Assembly: GCF_020184175.1 (NCBI RefSeq) | Contig: NC_065530.1 | Span: 15,105,260-15,169,259 of the forward strand | From: Aphis gossypii | Lineage: Eukaryota > Arthropoda > Insecta > Hemiptera > Aphididae | Length of the DNA stretch: 64,000 bases | Reading direction: 5' to 3' | In this document: positions 12,206-21,667 of the stretch, piece by piece | How the letters are laid out: each line of letters begins with the position of its first letter | Numbering within the stretch: position 1 is the first letter of the stretch | Notes under the pieces: model-generated | Seen by the model: only the letters and a program-made list of their open reading frames with translations | Database searches by the model: none | Told to the model about the DNA's origin: nothing | Made by a program: the position numbers and the translations under genes

Positions 12206-12633
12206 TGTTGTATTAGGATTTAATGAATTTCCATAATTATTAAGCAATAATAAAAAATAGAATTTAAATAGGTTAAGATAATAATTGTGAAATATAGTGT
12301 TGATAAACTTTTATATTTTAGTTAGCATAGTAATCAAAACATAGTAGTAAGAAATGTAAATTTGTTATTAATTGGGTTAAAATAATAATTACGTAAGTTA
12401 AGGTGTATGAAATGTAAATTAGTATAATAACTAATAAGAGAAAGATGTAACAATTGATAGTTACACAATTGTAAATTTAGTATATAAGAGATATGGTTAA
12501 GGCAGCAAAGGGGGTCAGTGGTGGTGATCGTGTGACTCGATCACCACTGGACGTCGCGTTCAAATAAATATTTCACATCATTTTTGGTTTTACTTTATTT
12601 TGGTATACGTCCGAGTAATCGGAGTATACGACA
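12206..12633 (+). mobile_element. 428-bp solo LTR inserted in the integrase exon
   Basis: The sequence begins TGTTGTATTA and ends AGTATACGACA, giving TG...CA ends with an imperfect inverted repeat (TGT(T/C)GTAT). It is flanked by CACG (12202-12205) and TACG (12634-12637), a 4-bp duplication with one change. Removing it restores continuous reading of the host protein (...NIT R NDIETF...). It contains AATAAA at 12563-12568 and a 10-bp-stem hairpin (GTGGTGATCG / CGATCACCAC) near 12523-12549, as in LTR R/U5 regions. There is no internal retroviral-type gene, so it is a solo LTR. A 4-bp duplication would suit a Ty3 or BEL-type element; the family was not identified. Confidence 0.75.
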
Positions 12634-13668
12634 TACGTAATGATATAGAGACATTTTTGCATTTTTGTGAACCATGTCAACAAAAACAAAAATGCTCGAA
12701 AAAAGGAGTGGTAGTTAAACCAATAATATCTTCAGACTTTTATTCCCGATGCCAATTTGATTTAATAGACTTCCAGTCTCATCCTGATGGAAAATTTAAA
12801 TGTATTATGGTGTACTAGGATCACTTTACTAAATTTGTTTTTCTCAAGCCCCTTGAATTTAAACGGGCTGAAGAGGTAGCCTATAATATTATAGATATTT
12901 TTATGTTGCTTGGAGCTCCTGCTATTTTGCAGTTTGATAATGGAAGAGAATTTTTAAACCAAATAGTGTCTAATTTAAGAAAAATGTGGCCTAAATTAAA
13001 AATAGTACATGGCAAACCGAGGCATAGTCAATCTCAAGGTAGTGTAGAACGTGCAAATCAGAATATTGAAAATATGTTGACAACGTGGATGTAAGATGAA
13101 AAAAACCGACACTAGAGCGAAGGACTTCGATTCATCCAGCTTATGAAAAACCGAGCTTATCATTCTGGTATTAAAATGTCTCCATATGAAGATTTATTTG
13201 GCTGCAAAATTAAAATTGGTCTACACACTTCAAATTTACCACACGATATAATAAATACGATAGAAAATGAAGAACAGTTAGCTGAATTAATTACAGAACA
13301 GTCACAAAATGTCGAAAATGAAGTATTAGCTGGCACAGAACATATCACAGAACAACCACAAAACATCGAAAATGAAGCATCAGACACAGAACAACAATTA
13401 GCTACAACTATCAAATTAAATAACGAAAACGCCAATGTCATGCGAACTAGAGCCAAAGAAAATCTTGAAAACCAAGCAAGAAAAATGATGGCGTGGTCGG
13501 ATAAGAAGCTATTACCGGTGGCAATTCATTCAACTGTACGTGTTCCAGTTCCCGAGATAGATAAAGGACGTTTAGATGCACGAAGTATACTGGCAATTGT
13601 TTTAGAGGTAATAAATAAGTTTAAAAATTATGCGTTTAATATTAATAACTATAAGATATTTTATTTTA

Positions 13669-15160
13669 GATTCTGAACGAAGTGAAGAATGTATTGATTT
13701 TACAATGATGTGTGTTAGATTCTGAACGAAGTGATGAATGTATTGATTTTACAATGATGTGTTTTTTTTTTTTTTTTGTGTCTGTGTACAACATAACTAG
13801 TCGAAATAATGCTCCAATTTCAAACAATGGGGGTGGTTTCCGATGTAAAAGTGAATATCCTTGGTGCATTATAGAGGTAAAAAGTTAACATTTTCCAACA
13901 GTTTTCAAAAAAATCGAGAAACACAAAAAAAAAAATGACGGAAAAACGGCAATTTTTACGCAAAACCAGTTTTCGACCAAATTGATTTTTTTTTATGGTT
14001 GTAATTCAAAAACTAATCACTGAAAATACTTGAAATTTTCACCAAATGTTAATGTCAGTGGTATCCGTATATAGTTAAATTTTCAAAAACTTGACTTTTT
14101 TTGAGTTATTTATAGACCACTGAAATTTTCGATTTTTTTGAGAAATTTTTTTTAAAGTGTCGATAAAAAATTTTTAGATGACCAAAAAGTCTAATACAAG
14201 GTTCCTTATGAGTTGTTTTTAATGTAGCTAAAAAAAATTAAAAATCGTTAGTCACAATTTTTTTTTATAAGCGTTTTTAGTTCAAATTTTTACGAAATCT
14301 GTCGAAAACGCGATAATTTGCAAGTAATTTTAAAGTTGAAAAATCATAAAATTTTTTTCTTTTATAACTAAGTTTTGAAAATTTGGTGCAAGGTTCTCCA
14401 TAAATTTTTCTTCAAATATCTGTAAAAAAAACTTTACCGGATTCAGACAAAAAATTTTTATGAGTGTTTGAAATTTAAATTTTTACAAAACCGCGTTAAA
14501 TAACAGTTTAGCCTCAAACGATTTTTGATATTTGTTATTATTCAATAAGTATAAGTCGTAGATACTTGAAAATTTTACCAGTTATTAAGATTCGCGTTTT
14601 CTATACGTGATTTAAATTTCAAAATATTTTGACTTTTTTGCGCTATTTATAGATAATTGAAATTTTCAATTTTTCTGAAAAAATATTTTTGAAGTGTCAA
14701 AATGATAAAATTTTTTGGGCCCTATCAAAATACTTGAAAATTTAATGCAAAGTTCCTCATAAGTTATTATTATAGTGATTAAAAAATTATAAGAATACAT
14801 AGACACAATTTTTTTTTATTAGCATTTGAAGTTCAAATATTTACAAAATTTCGTCAAAACTATGAATACTTGCAAATTATTTTGTAGGTATATTTCATAA
14901 AAGTTTTTGTATAAGTAGATAAGAGTTGAAAATTTAATACAAGGTTTTTCATAAGTTTAGCTTACAATTATTATAAAATAACTTAAATTTTGTTGTATTC
15001 AGGCCATTAAAACATAAACCACCTTTTTCACCAACCACTAGAAATTATATCCTAGGCTGACAAATCATCTTCGTTCAGAATCGTTTTTCTTATACAATGA
15101 TAACTATCAATGGATTCAAATTTAACACTCCTATAATATATAATAATGATCCATATGGCA
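13669..15160. repeat. dispersed repeat filling intron 2 of the integrase
   Basis: GATTCTGAACGAAG at 13669-13682 is repeated 49 bp later (13718-13731) and appears inverted as CTTCGTTCAGAATC at 15069-15082, so the repeat has terminal-inverted-repeat-like marks. The interior is AT-rich and contains degenerate duplicated units (AAAAACTAATCACTG..., AAAATTTTCACC...). A shorter copy of the same family lies at 2355-2815. No coding sequence. Confidence 0.6.
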
Positions 15161-15836
15161 CCTAATGTACAGCAGAGCTGTACTCACTTGCCCGGTTTTT
15201 TTTTTTTTTTTAGGTGACAAGTGATAGTTTTTATCGATTAGGAACTCGGGATGGAGTTCTGAAGCAATTATATGCCAGAAGTCAGTTTACAGTATGTCAG
15301 AAAAAGCTACTACAAATTGACGAGATTCCAATAGACACAAAAGTGGCATTATGAACAGTCGCAAAGGAACAGTCTACAGGAACTGGCCAATGATTTTTAA
15401 AATGTGTTTGTAAGACCAAGTACCAAAATAAAAAGTGCATTTGCCTTAAAAATAATGTTTTGTGAAATTCAAAATGTAATTTTTCTACATCATGTTGTAA
15501 TAAGCAGCTATTAGTTTAAGTAAAATGTATAAATAATATTACTTAATAAAATAATATAATACAATAATAATAATAATAATAACAATGTATACAAATATAA
15601 TAATAGATAAAAATTAATATAATGTTTTAACAGAATATGAAAAATTGTTTGTAACTTTGTCTAAAAAGAAATTGACATTTTACATAATGCCTAAGTATTT
15701 TATAAAATACCTAGGTTATATGTAGAATAATATTAAAAATTATATGTTTTATTTATATTGCCTAAAATGGGTCGGCAATATGCATAATCCCTAGGCAGTT
15801 TGCAAAATACCTGAATTTTCTATATTGCCGGTGACA

Positions 15837-16046
15837 TAATATATATATATGAGTACTGCCATCGTAACACCTAAACTACTGTTATTTTCAAAAACCATAG
15901 TAACTAGCTATACTAATTGTATTTTACTATTTTCTAATAACAACATTGTATTAATTGTGTAGTGTGTACTAATAATTGAAGTACGAAAAAAAGCCATTCC
16001 ACAAAACACCCGACGAAAGGCTACGGTGGTCATTTGTCGTTCATAC
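15837..16046. other. non-coding spacer
   Basis: A short (TA)n tract follows the transposon end, then unremarkable AT-rich sequence up to the 581-bp repeat. No gene. Confidence 0.5.
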
Positions 16047-16627
16047 TAGCAAAACTGAATGGTGGTCTTATGTAAGGTGGCTTTTTATCTAATGTTTTTT
16101 GTCGCATGGCTTTGTACCAATTTCTAATGGCTTTGTGTCGAGTGGCTTTTAGTCGAGTGATTTTGTACTAAATGAATCACTATGACAAAATTCTAATATG
16201 TCACAATATAGGTACATATATCATTATACACAATAAATGAAATTAAATAAAACCTATCATAATCTTATGTTTTTTCAAACCATTTTAATTTTGAAATACT
16301 ATATTTTTCACAATAAATTATTTAATATTATATTGCTTTATGTATTATATTGACAATACGATTATTCAACACACGAGTGTCATTAAATTACATACCCAAA
16401 ACGCCGTTAAAATATGTTTACGTTACCACGAAGTAGATATTAACATAATTAATTGGTACATATCGATTATCGATATTATCGATTTAATCATTTTCGGAAA
16501 AGTTTAAAGTATGTACCATTTTATGAAAATCTATAAATATATTTTTTTAAGTTTTAACAAACGTTTTGTAATCTATTTTTAACAATAATCAGACGTAAGT
16601 ATACGTGTCGTTTAATAATATCATACT
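16047..16627 (+). repeat. 581-bp direct repeat, left copy flanking the secreted-protein cluster
   Basis: It starts TAGCAAAACTGAATGGTGG and ends ...CGTTTAATAATATCATACT. By eye it matches 30793-31373 with the same length and only two differences (near 16372 and 16391), in the same orientation. The first part holds degenerate units (GGCTTTGTGTCGAGTGGCTT type). A palindromic ATCGATTATCGATATTATCGAT stretch lies near 16465. No coding frame. It could be a dispersed transposon-derived repeat or part of a duplicated flank. Confidence 0.9.
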
Positions 16628-17586
16628 GTTCGCGCCAAAAGCGAATCGCTTATCGTCGCGCCGATGTGCTCGACGATGCCGTCCTATCTCTCTCCCGTCT
16701 CCTGCCCTCCACTCCGTCCTATATGTTTAATTAAATTAATAATATTTTAATAATAAAATTTGCGTTAATTGTAATACAGTTTGTAATCATCAGTGAGTGA
16801 TTTAAATAATAGGTGAATATATCGAATAGTGAATTTAAACTTCAATTATTTTACTTTGGTGCTTTTAAAGTATATTATCTGTATAAACTTAATCTAAACT
16901 AATAATATATAATACTTAATCTGGCAATAAATATCAATATTTTAGACTTTAGTTGTTTTGAAATAACAACAAATTTTCCTATTTTATAAATGCTACGAAT
17001 TCCAAAAGATGAAAGAGATCAAACATGGATAATTAATCCATGTAAGAAATAAATTACATGTATTATATACCTACACATATTTAATGTTAAAACATTAATA
17101 TTTTAATTGCATTATAATAGTATTTTATGGAAAATGTAAATTTTTTTTTTTTTAATTAAGACACAGCTATATAATAGATATATATGTCAAGAGTATTTTT
17201 CTCTATATAGATTATTTTATGAATAATTCAAATAAAAATTTGAAACCAACGGAAATTTCTTATAAACATTATTCTGAATAAGCACGGATATCTACTTTAT
17301 CTGGTAAGAGATTTTTTAATTTTTATTATTCTAATAAATTTGTTTTTATTATAATACGAGTATAATATTTAATTTTTCGATGTTTTATTCATAATGTAAT
17401 ATTTTTTAAATTGTTTACTCTAGTTTTATTGAACAGTTTTATACAGCGTCCACATGTGTAAATAAACAGGTGTTTTGTCGATTTTGAACTTAAGATATTT
17501 TACAGGGAAGTTAACGTTAATGTAAAATAGTGCTTACGTCAATAATGTATCTATTTGTTATTACATGAAATTCACATTTTGAGAAA
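16628..17586 (+). promoter_or_regulatory. upstream region of the first cluster gene
   Basis: This includes a GC-richer block (16630-16725) and then AT-rich DNA. The segment 17277-17400, with a donor-like ATCTGGTAAGAG, is about 88 percent alike to 31396-31516. An acceptor-like TATTTTACAG at about 17497-17506 makes a 5' UTR intron (roughly 17303-17506) possible before the ATG at 17587. A 20-codon frame at 16990-17052 contains a PKDERDQTW motif reminiscent of THAP fingers but is too short to call. Confidence 0.35.
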
Positions 17587-20499
17587 ATGAATTATTTTAA
17601 AAGCTTTTCATATATTTTATTGTGTTACAATGTTTTTACTTTAAAGGTTAACAGGAAAATCTCTTATGACGTGGTGGAAAAATTGAAAAACATTTTTTCT
17701 GAAAATGACGTTCATTGGAAACAGATAGGTGCATACAACACTGTTTTGGTCAATGGAGAATTCATAAAGTTGGAAGAATATTTAAAAAATAGTAAAACAA
17801 GTCTAGATTTAATTTTAAAAGATGAGACAAATGATATTACTAATTCTTTTGTTAAGACATTTTTTGATATTTCAAATACATTCTATACATTTTTGAAATG
17901 TAAGTATTCCTTTTTAGTTGCTAAATTACTCAAATTTATTAATACATGTATTAGCTCATATAAAATGTTCGAAAAACCAATCCACACACAAATAATTAGA
18001 AAATTTATTAATTTACTCTTGAAAAAATTTAAAAAGATGAAATTACATTTTTCAAAAGCTATTTTCAGATTATTTTATCTTAATGACCTCTCCGAAAATC
18101 TCAAATCCAGTGATCAAACATTGTTAATATCACTATTGACCATAAATACATTTTTGTGTAAGAAAGAAAATAAAGTTTCTGAAATTGTAAATTTTAAAAT
18201 TAAAAATGTTGAAACACCAACAGGAGAATCTATATTTATTGATGATGAGGATCGAGATTTTTTTAAATTAGTTAATCAATTAATTTATTCATTAGAAAAC
18301 TTTTTAAGTACAAATTGCATTTATGAATTTGCTATTTTGGATCATTATGTATATGATATATATAATAATATTATTGAAATAAAAGAATATTCGAGTATTG
18401 AAAAAGAATCAGAAAAATCCGAAAAATCCAAACAATCCGAAAAGTCCGAAGAATGCGAAAAATCCGAAAAATCAGAAGAATCCGAACAATCCGAACAGTC
18501 CAAACAATCTGAAGAATCCGAAGAATCCGAAGAATCCAAAGAATCCGAAGAACCCAAAAACTTCAATAAATTCGAAGTATCCGAAAAACTCAAAAATTTC
18601 GAAAAGTTCTTATCAGATAACTTTAATAAATGGTTTGAGCGTTTAGAGAAATTAAAACTTGAGGATGCTGTGTTCCCTGATAATTTAGAGAAAATATATG
18701 ATTCACAATATTTGTTACTTAAAGAAGTTTTTGGTAATAAAAGTGATTTAAAATTTCCACCTATGCAATTTGGAATGAAAACGAAAAAATATACAACTGA
18801 AATTATTGAAGACGTAGAAAAAAGTTATGACATGAGGCAAGTATTAAAATATCAAATTTATTTAGTTGAATTCATTGTGAGCATTTTTATTGTCAAAATT
18901 CGACATATAATATTACCTATTCAAAATATTCATAATGAAAAAGAAACCTTTGATGAACTTAAACTATTAGTTAATTGTTTTGTTGCCTACACTGATAAAT
19001 TTATACCTAAAAATTATCCACCGATTTTGTTACGGTTCATAAGTGAATTAAAAAATACATTACTTACGGATCTTAAGCAACCCAAAGAAGTATTATTATT
19101 ATCAAAAGAAACGATAAAATTATTAATGCTCGATTCAAATATTGTGACGGAATCACAAAATAATATTGATAACCTCGATTTTTATTTGAGTATATCAATG
19201 TCAAATTTGATTGAAAAAATCCAAAAGTTTCATTACTTTGATTCATTTAAAAAAATATTTGAAATTCTTTTGCAAGAATCGGATACAACTGATCATTTGT
19301 ATTCTATACAGACTGATGATCGCAAAGACGCAAAAGTTTTCTTGAGTAATCTTGAAATTGAAGCAGATTTATGTTCGCTCTTATCAAATACACGGAAAAA
19401 TTTGTTATTGCTGTGGTCATTTTTAAACGGAATAGATCACAGCAAATATTTCAAATTTACAAATAGTAACAATAATTTATTGTACCCTTTGAGTCCTAAA
19501 AAAAATATTAAAAAGAAAACACTTCAAGAATACTTAATACCGTCTTTTGATAACATCTTTTTATACATGGCTCACGTTTATAAAAATACAAATGATTTAC
19601 GATTCAGGATGATTTTGTTGCCGATATTGGTTCATTTTAAAAACACTGAATGGATATTGTATAAAGAAAATAAAAAAAAAATAAGTAAAAAAATCACTTC
19701 AATACAACGAACTCTAATTTTGGCTGCAAACTCACTACAATACTATGAAGTAAATAAATGTAAGGTTGCAGAACTTAATAAAAGTATTTCTAGAAAATTC
19801 GACATAAAATTAGACAAATTGAACAATTTACATTTACAAATATTATTAAAAACAAAAATATATAAATACGACAAAAATGAAATCCTTGAATACATCAATG
19901 GTGTTATAGATACAAACACGTTTAGTGATATTTTAGATGTTACAAACAAAAAGTATTTGACTGGTGTTCAATTTGTTCACCGTGGTCTTCTGATGGATAT
20001 TTTAAACTTAAGTCAAGATATTGCACTAAATATTATTAGTTATCAACATGTATTTAAATTCAAAACACTTATATTACATTATCTTGTTGTAAAAATATAT
20101 ACTAAACTCGAGTACACTTTTCAATTTCCTATACGCTTAACCAAGTACAGAATAATGGCAATACGAAAATATTTAAAAGAACTTAATAATATTGAACACA
20201 CATCACCTCTATTGTTGGATTTACAGGATACTTGTCAATCATATTTGAATATATTTGAAAATATTTCTGAGAAGAACATTAAATTATTTCAAAACCAAAT
20301 CAACGACCAAATAAAAGCATATGGTGTAATTGAGTTCAACATAAATTATAAATTTAAGTCATTCAACGATTATTACGCGTCGTTAAAAAATGATATTGAA
20401 ACGTTTAAAAAGTATTTAAAGGATACACCACGCAATAAACTATTGAATTTTGAAAACAGTTTGGTGTCGTTTCTATTTAAAAGAAATATATTAGTCTAA
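17587..20499 (+). CDS. large secreted protein, tandem family member 1 (unrecognised)
   Basis: A single open frame of 970 codons starts at ATG 17587. The N-terminus has a hydrophobic stretch (SYILLCYNVFTL) fitting a signal peptide, and no later membrane span is evident. It shares with the two downstream genes a tryptophan at about residue 44, FLKCKYSFL near 105, an FRLFYLNDLSENLKSSDQT block, a cysteine pair region (STNCIYEF), a SYDMRQVLKYQ block, a NYPP motif, FKKIFEILLQES, DLCS and NKCK. Residues about 274-324 are a low-complexity stretch of E/K/Q-S-E/K triplets. The protein is rich in K, N, I and L, predicted mostly helical. I recognise no known domain. A secreted effector role, for instance in saliva, is inference from the signal peptide and tandem duplication. 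Possible polyadenylation signals lie after 20840. Confidence 0.85.
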   Translation: MNYFKSFSYILLCYNVFTLKVNRKISYDVVEKLKNIFSENDVHWKQIGAYNTVLVNGEFIKLEEYLKNSKTSLDLILKDETNDITNSFVKTFFDISNTFYTFLKCKYSFLVAKLLKFINTCISSYKMFEKPIHTQIIRKFINLLLKKFKKMKLHFSKAIFRLFYLNDLSENLKSSDQTLLISLLTINTFLCKKENKVSEIVNFKIKNVETPTGESIFIDDEDRDFFKLVNQLIYSLENFLSTNCIYEFAILDHYVYDIYNNIIEIKEYSSIEKESEKSEKSKQSEKSEECEKSEKSEESEQSEQSKQSEESEESEESKESEEPKNFNKFEVSEKLKNFEKFLSDNFNKWFERLEKLKLEDAVFPDNLEKIYDSQYLLLKEVFGNKSDLKFPPMQFGMKTKKYTTEIIEDVEKSYDMRQVLKYQIYLVEFIVSIFIVKIRHIILPIQNIHNEKETFDELKLLVNCFVAYTDKFIPKNYPPILLRFISELKNTLLTDLKQPKEVLLLSKETIKLLMLDSNIVTESQNNIDNLDFYLSISMSNLIEKIQKFHYFDSFKKIFEILLQESDTTDHLYSIQTDDRKDAKVFLSNLEIEADLCSLLSNTRKNLLLLWSFLNGIDHSKYFKFTNSNNNLLYPLSPKKNIKKKTLQEYLIPSFDNIFLYMAHVYKNTNDLRFRMILLPILVHFKNTEWILYKENKKKISKKITSIQRTLILAANSLQYYEVNKCKVAELNKSISRKFDIKLDKLNNLHLQILLKTKIYKYDKNEILEYINGVIDTNTFSDILDVTNKKYLTGVQFVHRGLLMDILNLSQDIALNIISYQHVFKFKTLILHYLVVKIYTKLEYTFQFPIRLTKYRIMAIRKYLKELNNIEHTSPLLLDLQDTCQSYLNIFENISEKNIKLFQNQINDQIKAYGVIEFNINYKFKSFNDYYASLKNDIETFKKYLKDTPRNKLLNFENSLVSFLFKRNILV
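18406..18557 (+). repeat. 9-bp coding minisatellite inside gene 1
   Basis: About sixteen imperfect copies of a 9-nt unit of the form AAATCCGAA/GAATCCGAA run in frame and encode E/K/Q-S-E/K. Overlapping open frames on both strands (NPKNPK-like and SDSSDFSD-like) are by-products of this periodicity. Confidence 0.85.
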
Positions 20500-21667
20500 G
20501 TAAGTCTAACTTAAATTAGTGGTAATAATATTAGCTTATTATAAACAATATACTGTCAAATCGTGAAGAGTTTTACCTATAAATTATTTCTAATTAATTT
20601 TTATATGAACGGCGGGCGGCGCTGAAACACAATGTTTTTGTGTTAAATGTCACCTAAATAATTAAATTAATTTTTCTATGTTATTAAAATATGATAGGTA
20701 CCATTATATTATATGATAATAGTTTTTATTTGTATTGATATTCATGAATTACCTATAATACAGTGTAATGTTATTTTTTTTTTAGTAAATACACAATAAC
20801 TAATTTTATTTTAAAAGTAGTTGGTGTAAAATTATTCTGTTTGCTGGTTACGAATAAAAACCCAATCTTTTTCACTTAAAAAAGTTATAAACTACCTATT
20901 GATTAAAATATATTTATTTTTTGTGAATTTACTCCAACCTAATATTGATATGTAATTGGGATTAACCTTTGACGTTTTTAAATGTTTTTATTTTTCGAGA
21001 ATTTGGAAGAACATATAGAATAATAGTGAACAATATTTAAGACGTTAAAATTGGGACTATTTGATAACTAAATATATGTTTACCAAGTAATTATCTAATT
21101 TAATATATAATAATACACTTGACTGAGATTTTATAAACACTTTTTACTCAAAAATTAAATTATCATTGGATACAAAGACAAAGTTATTATAAACAAATAG
21201 ATTATAAATTTCATTTGTTGGTGGTGTATGATTATGTATTACATTAATTTAAATCACCCAATCAGCTATTATTATTTATTTATTGTTATTTTTTTTTTTT
21301 TTTTTTGTCAAGTTTAAGGTCAATATACTTTTCCTGTATATTTATAATGTAGGTTGGGATAAATTATTAAAAGAAAATAGGAAGCATGCATGATTTTTTC
21401 TTATGCATTTATTAGCATTTTGTACTTTTTTAGTACACATTAGATAGGAGTTTAATTTTTATTAGAGTTCTTAACAATCGAGGAAATGACTCAGTTTTGT
21501 AAACCAAAAAGTATGTGAAAACACCAGCGTACGGAGATTCACTTGTATTATTACAAGTGTTACTTCAATTTAAAATGTGAGCATAGTCATTATCATTATG
21601 AAAAACTACTCCTTGTATTTCAGTAAATGACATTGGATTTTTAACAATCCTTTGTTTTGTGTGAGCA
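20500..21667 (+). other. intergenic spacer between cluster genes 1 and 2
   Basis: About 1.17 kb, AT-rich, with a long poly-T run near 21291-21306. No gene was found. The last part is the presumed promoter and leader of gene 2; no clear TATA box could be separated from the AT background. Confidence 0.5.

Larger units (their letters stand above)
11354..15514 (+). pseudogene. KRBA2-like DDE integrase (three exons, seven nonsense codons, LTR insertion)
   Basis: Exon 1 is 11354-11532, exon 2 is 12017-13607 and exon 3 is 15214-15514; both introns have GT and AG ends. The N-terminal part has LSDEKYNELIEIISELK and then KRYDV across the first junction. Next comes a zinc-binding/integrase N-terminal region (ATHVSIGHGGRN, then HFCEPCQQK). 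The catalytic D, D and E are visible in FDLIDFQS, LQFDNGREF and QGSVERANQN. The C-terminal part has MKNRAYHSGIKMSPYEDLFG, IDKGRLDARSILAIVLE and, in exon 3, YRLGTRDGVLKQLYARSQFT. The stops at 12066, 12162, 12816, 13092, 13113, 15352 and 15391 all lie in one unbroken frame, so decay was by point nonsense mutation and not by indels. The LTR at 12206-12633 interrupts exon 2. Such integrases act on element ends in the nucleus; this copy is dead. Confidence is high for the family and moderate for the exon limits. Confidence 0.85.
9735..15836 (+). mobile_element. 6.1-kb TIR transposon carrying a KRBA2-type integrase
   Basis: The left end (TGTTAGATACCGGTAGTATG onward) is matched in reverse complement by the right end (...CTATATTGCCGGTGACA). 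The similarity extends about 50 bp, through the shared block TTTTG..AAA..GCCTAGG.ATTAT. Subterminal copies of a palindromic motif of the CCTAGGNATTAT type recur inside both ends (9780-9865; 15685-15800). Flanking TAATATA occurs on both sides (9728-9734; 15837-15843), which could be a target duplication, although the locus is AT-rich. The only gene inside is the broken three-exon integrase. The element has itself been invaded by a solo LTR and by another repeat in intron 2. The Ginger/GIN relationship is inference. Confidence 0.65.

Noticed and set aside
18345..18646. 82-codon frames on both strands
   Set aside because: Produced by the 9-bp repeat in gene 1; asparagine/proline and serine/aspartate strings only.
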